DNA of 64,000 bases, from assembly GCF_001428125.1 (NCBI RefSeq), contig NZ_LMSM01000011.1:62001-126000 (forward strand), given 5' to 3'. Positions within the stretch are counted from its first letter, which is position 1. Each line of letters starts with the position of its first letter. Source of the stretch: Nocardioides sp. Soil774 (GTDB taxonomy: Bacteria > Actinomycetota > Actinomycetes > Propionibacteriales > Nocardioidaceae). A program made the translations under genes and the position numbers. Shown in pieces: positions 19,394-26,241 of the stretch. Under the pieces are notes generated by a model. It did no database searches. It was not told the origin of the DNA and worked only from the letters and a program-made list of their open reading frames with translations.

Positions 19394-19399
19394 TAGGTT
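19394..19399 (+). promoter_or_regulatory. leaderless promoter -10 (TAGGTT) for the SDR gene
   Basis: TAGGTT, 6 nt, then ATG 19406. Confidence 0.65.
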
Positions 19400-19405
19400 G
19401 GCCCG

Positions 19406-20176
19406 ATGGACCTCCAGCTCACCGACCGCGTCTTCATCGTCACCGGCGGCGCGCGCGGGCTCGGCCGGGCCACGGCCGACGTCCTGGTCGCCGAGGGCGC
19501 CCGGGTGGTGATCTCCGGGCGCAGCCAGGAGTCGCTCGACGAGGCGACCGCTGTCCTCGACGACGCGGCTGGGCGCCGGGCCGCCGTCGGGGTCGTGGCC
19601 GACAACGCCGACCGTGACGCGCCCGGCCGGCTGCTGGCCGCGGCGCAGGAGGCGTGGGGCCGCGTCGACGGAGCACTCATCAGCGTGGGCGGTCCGCCCA
19701 AGGGGCCGGTCAGCGCCATCAGCGACGACCAGTGGACCGCGGCGTTCGAGTCGGTCTTCCTCGGAGCCGTGCGCCTGGCCCGTGAGATCGGCGCAGCGCT
19801 GCCGTCGGGCGGCTCGATGGGCCTGGTCCTGTCGTCCAGCGTGCGCGCGCCGCTCCCGCAGATGGCGATCTCCAACGGCCTGCGCCCCGGGCTGGCCATG
19901 GTCGCCAAGACGTTGGCCGACGAGCTCGGTCCGGGGGGCGTGCGCGTCAACGGGCTGCTGCCCGGCCGCATCGCCACCGAGCGCGTCGCCGAGCTCGACG
20001 CGACGACCGGTGACCCGGAGGCCGCCCGGCGGGCCGCGGAGGCGACGATCCCGCTCGGCCGCTACGGCGAGCCGGAGGAGTTCGGGGCGGTCGCGGCGTT
20101 CGTGCTCTCGCCCGCCGCGTCATTCCTGACGGGCGTGATGCTCCCGGTCGACGGTGGGCTGCTGCGCGCCCTGTGA
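19406..20176 (+). CDS. SDR-family protein lacking the Tyr-x3-Lys catalytic pair
   Basis: 256-residue Rossmann protein with the N-terminal cofactor loop TGGARGLGRATAD and the C-terminal FLTGVMLPVDGG typical of classical short-chain dehydrogenases. Where the catalytic Ser...Tyr-x3-Lys should be, the sequence is LSSSVRAPLPQMAISNGLR: the serine is kept but Tyr and Lys are replaced by Ile-Ser-Asn...Arg. This looks like a recognised divergent SDR subgroup with SN-x2-R in place of Y-x3-K, whose chemistry is unclear. Its last 57 nt overlap the convergent SURF1 gene. Confidence 0.8.
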   Translation: MDLQLTDRVFIVTGGARGLGRATADVLVAEGARVVISGRSQESLDEATAVLDDAAGRRAAVGVVADNADRDAPGRLLAAAQEAWGRVDGALISVGGPPKGPVSAISDDQWTAAFESVFLGAVRLAREIGAALPSGGSMGLVLSSSVRAPLPQMAISNGLRPGLAMVAKTLADELGPGGVRVNGLLPGRIATERVAELDATTGDPEAARRAAEATIPLGRYGEPEEFGAVAAFVLSPAASFLTGVMLPVDGGLLRAL

Positions 20177-21022
20177 GGGCTCGTCGTCGTCCTCGGCCCC
20201 GGAGTCCAGCCGTTCGCGCCACGTCTTGCGGCGCGGCTTGGGCGCGGCCGCCGGGCTGGTGCGAACCGGCGCGCGCTCAGGTGCGCGCTCGGGTGCGCGG
20301 CCGCCCCGCAGCTCGTCGTAGATGAGGTAGAAGAAGCCGAAGACCGCCAGTGCCCCGAAGAACCACCACTGCAGGCCGTAGAAGAAGTGCGGTCCCTCGT
20401 CGAGCTCGGGCAGCTCCACCGGCTGGAGGGAGGTGGCCGGCTCGGGCGACTCGGTGCGGAGGTCGACCCACCCGCCGAGCACCTCGCGGTCGAGCGCCTC
20501 GGCGATCGCGCCGCTGTTGACCGCGCGGGTCGAGCTGCCGGAGACCTCGGTGCTGTCGCCCTCGGCGTCCTGGCGCACCCAGCCGGTCACCTCGACCTCG
20601 CCGGAGGGGGGAGCGGGTACGTCGGCGGTGGTCGCGCCACGGTTGTCGGTGGCGTACCACCCGCGGTCCACCAGCAGCGCGGAGCCGTCGGCGAGCTCGA
20701 GCGGCACGACGACGTCGACGCCGGCTTCTCCGTCGCGAGTGCGGTAGCGCACGATGACGGTGTCCTCGACGTCGTAGGTGCCCGTGGCCTCCACGATGCG
20801 CCACTCGTCGTCAGCGGCGACGTCGCGGCCGGGCGCCAGCACCTCGGTTACGGGAGCGGCGCCGGCCTTCTCGTTGCGCTCGATGATCGAGTTGCTCTCC
20901 CTGCGGTCGTCGAGGCGGTGGAACTGCCACTCGCCGAGGCGCCAGGCGACCCAGGCGAGGAAGACGACCACGAGTGCGAAGACGATCCAGCGGCGTGAGA
21001 CCAGGAACCGCAGCTTGTGCAC
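20120..21022 (-). CDS. SURF1-family cytochrome oxidase biogenesis protein
   Basis: 300 residues with an N-terminal membrane helix (about 11-28), a large extracytoplasmic domain and a second helix near 222-240 (WWFFGALAVFGFFYLIYDE), the SURF1 topology. The family landmarks are LGEWQFHRLDDR after the first helix, LLVDRGWYATDN in the middle and FFYGLQWWFFG before the second helix. SURF1 assists haem insertion into cytochrome c oxidase. The C-terminus has an extra charged Pro/Ala-rich tail. GTG start with its own -10; divergent from moaA. Confidence 0.9.
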   Translation of the reverse strand: MHKLRFLVSRRWIVFALVVVFLAWVAWRLGEWQFHRLDDRRESNSIIERNEKAGAAPVTEVLAPGRDVAADDEWRIVEATGTYDVEDTVIVRYRTRDGEAGVDVVVPLELADGSALLVDRGWYATDNRGATTADVPAPPSGEVEVTGWVRQDAEGDSTEVSGSSTRAVNSGAIAEALDREVLGGWVDLRTESPEPATSLQPVELPELDEGPHFFYGLQWWFFGALAVFGFFYLIYDELRGGRAPERAPERAPVRTSPAAAPKPRRKTWRERLDSGAEDDDEPSQGAQQPTVDREHHARQE

Positions 21023-21028
21023 GGGCCG

Positions 21029-21034
21029 AGGTTA
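21029..21034 (-). promoter_or_regulatory. leaderless promoter -10 (TAACCT, minus strand) for the SURF1 gene
   Basis: TAACCT read leftward, 6 nt, then GTG 21022. Confidence 0.55.
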
Positions 21035-21069
21035 TCCGGCGCGTCCTGAGTCGTTGGGGGCCACCTCGT

Positions 21070-21075
21070 TAGAGT
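21070..21075 (+). promoter_or_regulatory. leaderless promoter -10 (TAGAGT) for moaA
   Basis: TAGAGT, 7 nt, then GTG 21083. It overlaps or precedes the in-frame GTGs at 21074 and 21077, which are therefore unlikely starts. Confidence 0.6.
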
Positions 21076-21082
21076 GGTGGCT

Positions 21083-22072
21083 GTGACGACACCTCTGGCA
21101 GACCGCTTCGGCCGCGTGGCCACGGACCTGCGCGTGTCCCTGACCGACCGGTGCAACCTGCGCTGCAACTACTGCATGCCGGCCGAGGGCCTCGACTGGC
21201 TGCCCACCGACCAGACGCTGACCGACGACGAGGTCGTGCGCCTGATCACGATCGGCGTCGAGAAGCTCGGCGTCCGAGAGGTGCGCTTCACCGGGGGCGA
21301 GCCGCTGCTGCGCCGCGGACTGGTCGACATCGTCGCCCGCACCCACGCCCTCGGCGTGGAGACCTCGCTGACGACGAACGCGCTCGGCCTGACCCGCACC
21401 GCGCAGGCGCTGGCCGACGCCGGTCTCGACCGGATCAACGCGAGCATCGACACGGTCCGCCCGGAGACCTTCCACACGATCACGCGGCGCGACCGGCTCA
21501 AGGACGTCGTCGAGGGCCTCGAGGCGGCCAAGGCGGCCGGGCTCGGTCCGATCAAGCTCAACGCCGTGCTGCTGCGAGGCACCAACGACGACCAGGCCGC
21601 CGAGCTGCTGCGCTGGGCGGTCGACCACGGCTACGAGCTGCGCTTCATCGAGCAGATGCCGCTCGACGCCCAGCACGACTGGAGCCGCACCGAGATGGTG
21701 ACGGCCGACGAGATCTTCGCGCAGCTCACCGCCGAGTTCACCCTCACCCCGCACGGCGAGCCGCGCGGCAGCGCACCGGCCGAGCTCTTCGACGTCGACG
21801 GGGGACCGGCCACCGTCGGCATCATCGCCTCGGTCACCCGCCCGTTCTGCGGCGACTGCGACCGCGTGCGGCTCACCGCCGACGGCCAGGTCCGCAACTG
21901 CCTCTTCGCCCGCGAGGAGTCCGACCTCCGTACGGCGCTGCGCTCCGGCGCCACCGACCAGGAGATCGCCGAGCGCTGGGTCATCGCGATGCTCGGCAAG
22001 CGCGCGGGCCACGGCATCGACGACGTGACCTTCCTGCAGCCCGACCGGCCCATGTCGGCGATCGGCGGGTAG
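21083..22072 (+). CDS. moaA: GTP 3',8-cyclase MoaA (molybdenum cofactor synthesis)
   Basis: 329-residue radical SAM enzyme for the first step of molybdopterin synthesis. The N-terminal cluster motif is Cys24-x3-Cys28-x2-Cys31 (DRCNLRCNYC), the C-terminal cluster region is FCGDCDRVRLTADGQVRNC, and the protein ends in Gly-Gly (MSAIGG) as active MoaA requires. GTG 21083 is chosen from the promoter spacing and because it gives the family N-terminus MTTPLADRFGRVATDLRVS. No other moa gene is in the window. Confidence 0.95.
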   Translation: MTTPLADRFGRVATDLRVSLTDRCNLRCNYCMPAEGLDWLPTDQTLTDDEVVRLITIGVEKLGVREVRFTGGEPLLRRGLVDIVARTHALGVETSLTTNALGLTRTAQALADAGLDRINASIDTVRPETFHTITRRDRLKDVVEGLEAAKAAGLGPIKLNAVLLRGTNDDQAAELLRWAVDHGYELRFIEQMPLDAQHDWSRTEMVTADEIFAQLTAEFTLTPHGEPRGSAPAELFDVDGGPATVGIIASVTRPFCGDCDRVRLTADGQVRNCLFAREESDLRTALRSGATDQEIAERWVIAMLGKRAGHGIDDVTFLQPDRPMSAIGG

Positions 22073-22077
22073 GCACC

Positions 22078-22266
22078 CTGCGCGCCTACTCGTTCGGCTT
22101 CGTGGGCGCGCTCCTGCTCGTCGCCATCGGCTTCGTCGTGGCCGCGCTGGGTGCCGACCCTGCTGCTCGTGGCGCGTACGTCGGCATGGCCGTCCTGGTC
22201 GGCTCGGCTGCGCTGGCTGCGACCGGGCTGCTCCTCGCCATCGAGCGACGGCGCCGACGCGGCTGA
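22078..22266 (+). CDS. small two-helix membrane protein downstream of moaA
   Basis: About 62 residues if started at CTG 22078, or 54 from GTG 22102. Two hydrophobic helices (FVGALLLVAIGFVVAALG and AVLVGSAALAATGLLLAIE) are followed by a basic tail (RRRRRG), giving an inside C-terminus. Codon use matches neighbouring genes. It begins 5 nt after moaA, so it is probably co-transcribed. The start is uncertain and function unknown. Confidence 0.55.
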   Translation: MRAYSFGFVGALLLVAIGFVVAALGADPAARGAYVGMAVLVGSAALAATGLLLAIERRRRRG

Positions 22267-22319
22267 GCGGTGTCGGGGGTCGACGTGCGAGCCTCGGGGC
22301 CACTCCTTCCGCAGGCCGC

Positions 22320-22337
22320 AGGTCCTTGACCGGACCT
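22320..22337. promoter_or_regulatory. short inverted repeat AGGTCC-N6-GGACCT upstream of the HNH gene
   Basis: 6-bp perfect arms with a 6-nt loop in the 132-nt gap before the HNH gene. It could terminate the moaA transcript or bind a regulator; there is no T-run. Confidence 0.3.
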
Positions 22338-22385
22338 TCGGCGACCCTGCCCTCGCGGTCGGCAGCGACTGTCGGTGGCGACGAC

Positions 22386-22391
22386 TATAAT
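22386..22391 (+). promoter_or_regulatory. leaderless promoter with consensus -10 TATAAT for the HNH gene
   Basis: TATAAT, 7 nt, then ATG 22399. It is the only full TATAAT -10 I see in the window. It lies downstream of a possible earlier ATG at 22375, which therefore cannot be the start on this transcript. Confidence 0.75.
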
Positions 22392-22398
22392 CGATCAC

Positions 22399-23784
22399 AT
22401 GATCGAGATGCTGGCAGGACCTCCAGAGGCTGAGGCAGACGCCCTCAGCCCGGCCGGCCTGCTCGCCTCGATCCGGGCCTCGCGCGAGATCGAGAACAAG
22501 GAGGCCGCCCGACAGCTCGACCTCGCCGCCCGTTGGGCGGACCTGCACCCGCCCGAGTCGATCCACTCCGCGGCCGCGTTCACCGTGCCCGGTTCCGAGC
22601 ACGAGGAGCCGATCGCAGGCGACGGCTGCCCGCTGGTCGCGGAGTTCTGCATCGCCGAGGTCGGCACCGTGCTGGGCATCTCGACGGTGGCGGCGAAGAA
22701 GCTCATCGGCCACGCCCTCGAGCTGCGTCACCGGCTGCCGCGGTTGTGGGCGCAGGTGCAGTCGGGGCGGGTGCCGGCCTGGCGGGCCCGATTGGTCGCG
22801 GAAACCACCATCCACTCCACTCCCGCCCTGACCTCCGACGCAGCCCGCTTCGTCGACGCCCAGGTTGCCGCCGTCGCCGGGAGGATCGGGACCGCGCAGC
22901 TCGACCGGCTCGTCGCGGAGACCATCAAGCGGTTCGACCTCGCGGAGGCTGATCCCTCCGCGGATCCCGAGGAGGGCTACCTCCACGTCGACCCCCGCCA
23001 CGTCACGATCCACGACGAGGACGTGCACTTCGCCGGCACCGTCCGGATCGAGGCCGAGCTCGGCCTCGCCGAGGCCCTCGACCTCGAGAACGCCGTCGCG
23101 CACGGTGCCGCGACCCAGAAGGCCTTGGGCTCGACAGAGTCCCTCGACGCCCGCCGGGCCAGTGCGCTCGGCGATCTCGCCCGGACCCAGACCGCGCTCG
23201 ACCTGTTCTCCCAGGGACCTACGGGCGCCACGGCACAGGACGGCCTTCCCGCGGCTCGCGAGGTCGTGCTCCATGCCCACCTCGACGCGAGCGTCCGGGA
23301 CGGGCAGACCGTCTTCGGTCCCACCGGTCGTCTCGAGGAGCGCCAGCGGCTCCTGCTCCTCGACCAGCTGCAGTCGTGGTGCGCCGACTCCCGCACCCGG
23401 ATCACGATCAAGCCGGTCATCGACCTCAACTCCGACCTGTCCACCTCGGCGTACGCCGTGCCCGACAGCATCCGGGAGTTCGTGATTCTCCGAGACGGCA
23501 CGTGCGTGTTCCCCTGGTGCGGCCGCAGCGCGCGGGCCTGCGACGTCGACCACGTCGTCGAGTTCGACCATGAAGCAGAGATCGAAGGCCGAGCACAGCC
23601 CGGCCCGACCACGACGTCCAACCTCGCCGCCCTCTGTCGCTTCCACCACCGCCTCAAGACCCACTCCGCCTGGCGCTACGACATGGTCGAGCCCGGGGTC
23701 TTCGAGTGGACCTCCCCCCACGGGCACCGCTACCGCCGCGACCGCACCGGCACCACCGCGCTCGATCCACCCGGCCGACCATGA
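22399..23784 (+). CDS. DUF222 / HNH endonuclease domain protein (13E12-repeat type)
   Basis: 461 residues. An N-terminal DUF222 region (about 15-330) is followed by an HNH nuclease module: CVFPWC, then CDVDHVVEFDH, then NLAALCRFHHRLKTH, which supplies the two Cys pairs and the His residues of a zinc-finger HNH fold. Such proteins are multi-copy in many actinobacteria (the 13E12 repeat family of mycobacteria) and are suspected mobile or repeat-associated elements; real activity is unproven. I see no flanking direct repeats or transposase here. The start is set by the TATAAT promoter. Confidence 0.88.
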   Translation: MIEMLAGPPEAEADALSPAGLLASIRASREIENKEAARQLDLAARWADLHPPESIHSAAAFTVPGSEHEEPIAGDGCPLVAEFCIAEVGTVLGISTVAAKKLIGHALELRHRLPRLWAQVQSGRVPAWRARLVAETTIHSTPALTSDAARFVDAQVAAVAGRIGTAQLDRLVAETIKRFDLAEADPSADPEEGYLHVDPRHVTIHDEDVHFAGTVRIEAELGLAEALDLENAVAHGAATQKALGSTESLDARRASALGDLARTQTALDLFSQGPTGATAQDGLPAAREVVLHAHLDASVRDGQTVFGPTGRLEERQRLLLLDQLQSWCADSRTRITIKPVIDLNSDLSTSAYAVPDSIREFVILRDGTCVFPWCGRSARACDVDHVVEFDHEAEIEGRAQPGPTTTSNLAALCRFHHRLKTHSAWRYDMVEPGVFEWTSPHGHRYRRDRTGTTALDPPGRP

Positions 23785-23791
23785 CCCCGCA

Positions 23792-23816
23792 CCCCGCCAG
23801 CCGTGAGCTGACGGGG
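23792..23816 (+). terminator. hairpin after the HNH gene
   Basis: Stem CCCCG, a 1x1 mismatch, CAGC, loop CGTGA, then GCTG and CGGGG: nine pairs starting 8 nt past the HNH stop. There is no T-run, as is frequent in high-GC actinobacteria. An outer 8-bp repeat (23788-23795 with 23822-23829) competes with it. Confidence 0.45.
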
Positions 23817-23971
23817 CACCAGGGGTGCGCGGTGTCCGTCGCGACGGCCGGAGGCCCGTGCAGGGCACGCCGGGCCTGTACGTGGCCGCACCGACGTCGT
23901 GCCTGACGTCCGCAGTCTCCCGCGTCCGCTGGAGGGCGGCCCGCCCTGGGCCCGGCGCGCTGCCTCGAGCG

Positions 23972-23977
23972 TACGCT
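23972..23977 (+). promoter_or_regulatory. leaderless promoter -10 (TACGCT) for the NUDIX gene
   Basis: TACGCT, 6 nt, then GTG 23984. It supports this GTG over longer in-frame extensions. Confidence 0.55.
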
Positions 23978-23983
23978 CCGCGC

Positions 23984-24460
23984 GTGCCCCGGATGACCGT
24001 GAAGCTCGTCCTGCTCGACGAGACCGACCGCGTGCTCCTCATCCAGGCCGCCGACCCGGCGAGCGGTGCGACGCACTGGTACCCGGTCGGGGTCGGCGTC
24101 GAGCCCGGGGAGTCCCTGCAGGAGGCCGCCGTCCGCGAGGCGCACGAGGAGGTCGGGCTGCGCTCGCTGCCGCCCGGCGTGCCCGTCTGGACGCGTGAGC
24201 ACACCTACCGCTTCGACGGCCGCACCGTCGAGGTCCACGAGGACTGGCTCCTGCACCGGGTGCCGCACTTCGAGCCGGAGCCTGCGGCGCTGAGCGCGTA
24301 CGAGACGCGCACGGTCCGCGGCTTCCGCTGGTGGACCGCCGACGAGCTTGCGGCGAGCGACGAATCCGTCTTCCCGCCCGACCTGGGGGAGAGGCTGGCC
24401 GCGTTGCTGCGTGACGGAGCGCCTGAGGAGCCCGTCGACATCAGCGGCGCCCGACGCTGA
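23984..24460 (+). CDS. NUDIX hydrolase
   Basis: 158-residue NUDIX protein. The box reads GVEPGESLQEAAVREAHEEV-GL, containing the essential REAHEEVGL core, but the first Gly of the motif appears to be Val (PVGVGVEPGE). After the box come a short insertion (RFDGRTVEVHEDWLLHRV) and FRWWTADELAAS, the usual last-strand motif. It cleaves nucleoside-diphosphate-linked compounds in general; substrate unknown. Convergent with the small zinc-finger-like gene, 9 nt away. Confidence 0.88.
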   Translation: MPRMTVKLVLLDETDRVLLIQAADPASGATHWYPVGVGVEPGESLQEAAVREAHEEVGLRSLPPGVPVWTREHTYRFDGRTVEVHEDWLLHRVPHFEPEPAALSAYETRTVRGFRWWTADELAASDESVFPPDLGERLAALLRDGAPEEPVDISGARR

Positions 24461-24469
24461 CCCGGGGGC

Positions 24470-24667
24470 TCAGCCCTGGTGCGCCACCACGTCGCGCAGG
24501 AAGCCCCGGGCGCCGAGGAAGTCCGACAGCGACTCCCGGTGCTCCTCGCACGCGAGCCACGTCTTGCGCCTCTCGGGGGTGTGGATCTTCGGGTTGTTCC
24601 ACTGCAGCTCCCAGACGGCGTCGGCCTGGCAGCCCTTCGCCGAGCAGATGGCGTGGTCGGGCTCCAT
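24470..24667 (-). CDS. small conserved Cys-rich protein, zinc-binding candidate
   Basis: 65 residues. ICSAKGCQADAVWELQWNN is followed by RRKTWLACEEHRESLSDFL: a C-x4-C pair and a C-x2-H pair that together could form one zinc site. It resembles small conserved actinobacterial proteins of unknown function. The ATG at 24667 is preceded on its own strand by GGGAAGGACG, an acceptable ribosome binding site. The 6C RNA is encoded immediately upstream on the same strand, so read-through from that RNA could transcribe it. Confidence 0.7.
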   Translation of the reverse strand: MEPDHAICSAKGCQADAVWELQWNNPKIHTPERRKTWLACEEHRESLSDFLGARGFLRDVVAHQG

Positions 24668-24704
24668 GGTCGTCCTTCCCGGGGCGCAGGCAGCAGGGGA
24701 CACA

Positions 24705-24787
24705 AGTAGAGGTGCCGGACAGCCACGGGGGGAAGCTGTCCGGCACCTCAAGAGCGAGCACAGACGGGGGATGCTGCGCTCGCGAGG
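24705..24787 (-). ncRNA. 6C small RNA (actinobacterial regulatory RNA)
   Basis: Read leftward, the region forms two hairpins with C-rich loops, the hallmark of 6C RNA. The first (24781-24752) has stem GAGCG-(C)-AGCA paired with TGCT-CGCTC and a loop containing TCCCCCG. The second (24748-24710) has a perfect 14-bp stem starting AGGTGCCGGACAGC and the loop TTCCCCCCGTG. The second stem probably also acts as terminator. In mycobacteria and Streptomyces this conserved RNA is linked to control of DNA replication, secretion or envelope genes by loop pairing with G-rich ribosome binding sites. Ends are approximate. Confidence 0.85.
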
Positions 24788-24790
24788 GAG

Positions 24791-24819
24791 ATCATTCCAC
24801 GGCGTTGGGTGAAAACCAA
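24791..24819 (-). promoter_or_regulatory. promoter of the 6C RNA
   Basis: Leftward -35 TTGGTT (24819-24814), 17-bp spacer, -10 AATGAT (24796-24791). The predicted start, about 24785, is just before the first hairpin. It is one of few places here with both promoter elements visible. Confidence 0.6.
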
Positions 24820-24853
24820 ACCTTTCGCCCATGCGTGTCGAACGAGCTGATCC

Positions 24854-25144
24854 TCAGCCGTCGAGGTCGCGACCCGTGAGTTCCGGGGCGGCGGGGCCGC
24901 CGGGCAGCATGAATCCGTCGTCACGCTGGTCGACGGCGTTGGCGATGACCACGGCGAAGAGCGGCAGGAAGACCGCGCCGGCGATCAGGAGCCACATGAC
25001 GATGCCCGATCCCACGACCACCGCGGCCAGGAAGCAGACGAGGCGGATCGACATCGACCACGCGTAGCGACGCTTGCGCGACCGCATGTCGTCGGCGGCG
25101 CTGCTGCGTGCGGTGGTGATGCGCACCGCGTCGGGCTCGGCCAT
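24854..25144 (-). CDS. DUF3099 membrane protein
   Basis: 96 residues with two adjacent hydrophobic helices (IRLVCFLAAVVVGSGIVMWLL and IAGAVFLPLFAVVIANAV) between a basic N-terminal part (RSRKRRYAW) and an acidic-Pro-rich tail. This is the DUF3099 pattern found in actinobacteria; function unknown. The basic N-terminus suggests it is cytoplasmic. Divergent from dodecin with both -10 elements in a 25-nt stretch; the 6C RNA lies just downstream on the same strand. Confidence 0.82.
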   Translation of the reverse strand: MAEPDAVRITTARSSAADDMRSRKRRYAWSMSIRLVCFLAAVVVGSGIVMWLLIAGAVFLPLFAVVIANAVDQRDDGFMLPGGPAAPELTGRDLDG

Positions 25145-25151
25145 GCTTGCG

Positions 25152-25157
25152 AGTCTA
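25152..25157 (-). promoter_or_regulatory. leaderless promoter -10 (TAGACT, minus strand) for the DUF3099 gene
   Basis: TAGACT read leftward, 7 nt, then ATG 25144. Confidence 0.6.
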
Positions 25158-25163
25158 CGTCGC

Positions 25164-25169
25164 TAGAGT
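25164..25169 (+). promoter_or_regulatory. promoter -10 (TAGAGT) for dodecin
   Basis: TAGAGT would start transcription near 25176, giving a leader of about 55 nt that contains the strong ribosome binding site AGGAGG before ATG 25232. It is a leadered counterpart to the divergent leaderless promoter beside it. Confidence 0.5.
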
Positions 25170-25231
25170 CGCAAACCCACGGGCTGCCGAGCGGCCCGCG
25201 TCACACCCCGCACCACTCCCAGGAGGCACCC

Positions 25232-25444
25232 ATGACCAACCGCACCTACCGCGTCACCGAGATCGTCGGCACCTCGCCCGACGGCATCGACCAGGCGGTC
25301 CGCAACGGCATCGAGCGCGCCGGCAAGACCCTGCGCCACATCGACTGGTTCGAGGTCACCCAGATCCGCGGCCAGGCCAAGGACGGCGTCGTGGAGCACT
25401 TCCAGGTCGGCATGAAGGTCGGCTTCCGTCTCGAGGACGAGTGA
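25232..25444 (+). CDS. dodecin (flavin-binding protein)
   Basis: 70-residue dodecin: YRVTEIVGTSPDGIDQAVRN at the start, Trp39 in HIDWFEVTQIRG (the residue that stacks on the flavin in known dodecins) and the closing strand VEHFQVGMKVGFRLED. Homologues form dodecamers storing or buffering FMN/riboflavin or CoA. Ribosome binding site AGGAGG is 6 nt before the ATG, consistent with high expression. Confidence 0.95.
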   Translation: MTNRTYRVTEIVGTSPDGIDQAVRNGIERAGKTLRHIDWFEVTQIRGQAKDGVVEHFQVGMKVGFRLEDE

Positions 25445-25470
25445 GTTCGCGCCTACCACCCGGTAATCAC

Positions 25471-25476
25471 TAGCGT
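25471..25476 (+). promoter_or_regulatory. leaderless promoter -10 (TAGCGT) for fabG
   Basis: TAGCGT, 7 nt, then GTG 25484. A GTG at 25478 is too close to the hexamer, so the start is moved to 25484. Confidence 0.55.
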
Positions 25477-25483
25477 CGTGACG

Positions 25484-26212
25484 GTGAGCGACATTCCCGC
25501 AGCCAGCGCCCCCCGTTCCGTCCTGGTCACCGGCGGCAACCGCGGCATCGGCCGCGCCATCGCCGAGGCCTTCCTGGCCCAGGGCGACAAGGTCGCGGTC
25601 ACCACGCGCAACGGCGGTGCGCCCGAGGGCGCACTCGACGTGCGCTGCGACATCACCGACGCCGAGGCGGTGGAGCGCGCGTTCCAGGAGGTCGAGGCGG
25701 CCCACGGACCGGTCGAGGTGCTGGTCGCCAACGCCGGCATCACCAAGGACACCCTGCTGCTCCGCATGAGCGAGGACGACTGGTCCTCGGTCATCGACAC
25801 CAACCTCACCGGCACGTTCCGGCTCGCCAAGCGCGCCTCGAAGGGGATGCTGCGTCTGCGCCGCGGCCGCATCATCCTCATCTCCTCGGTCGTCGGCATG
25901 CTCGGCTCGGCCGGCCAGGTCAACTACGCGGCGTCCAAGGCGGGCCTCGTCGGCATCGCGCGCTCGCTCGCCCGCGAGCTCGGCAGCCGTTCGATCACCA
26001 CCAACGTCGTGGCCCCCGGCTTCGTCGAGACCGACATGACCGACGTGCTCACCGACGACCAGAAGTCCGCGATCAGGACGCAGGTGCCGCTGGGGCGCTA
26101 CGCCTCCCCGGCCGAGGTCGCCTCGGCCGTCACCTGGCTCGCGTCCGACGGCGCCGCCTACGTCACAGGGGCCGTCATCCCGGTCGACGGCGGCCTCGGC
26201 ATGGGCCACTGA
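25484..26212 (+). CDS. fabG: 3-oxoacyl-ACP reductase FabG (MabA-like)
   Basis: 242-residue classical SDR. Cofactor loop TGGNRGIGRAIAE, NAG motif VANAGITKD, catalytic Ser135, Tyr148 and Lys152 (LISSVVG, NYAASKAG) and C-terminal YVTGAVIPVDGG are all intact. Placed 29 nt upstream of an enoyl-ACP reductase gene, the order of the mycobacterial mabA-inhA operon, so it should reduce 3-oxoacyl-ACP in type II fatty-acid synthesis. Confidence 0.93.
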   Translation: MSDIPAASAPRSVLVTGGNRGIGRAIAEAFLAQGDKVAVTTRNGGAPEGALDVRCDITDAEAVERAFQEVEAAHGPVEVLVANAGITKDTLLLRMSEDDWSSVIDTNLTGTFRLAKRASKGMLRLRRGRIILISSVVGMLGSAGQVNYAASKAGLVGIARSLARELGSRSITTNVVAPGFVETDMTDVLTDDQKSAIRTQVPLGRYASPAEVASAVTWLASDGAAYVTGAVIPVDGGLGMGH

Positions 26213-26241
26213 CCACACCCCACTCGAAGGGACACACGCAC

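Noticed and set aside
21083-22072. A molybdenum-cofactor riboswitch before moaA
   Set aside because: The promoter spacing leaves no leader RNA to hold one.
24710-24748. 14-bp stem read as a simple terminator of the DUF3099 gene
   Set aside because: It is the second of two C-loop hairpins with a promoter upstream, which fits 6C RNA better; it may still terminate read-through.
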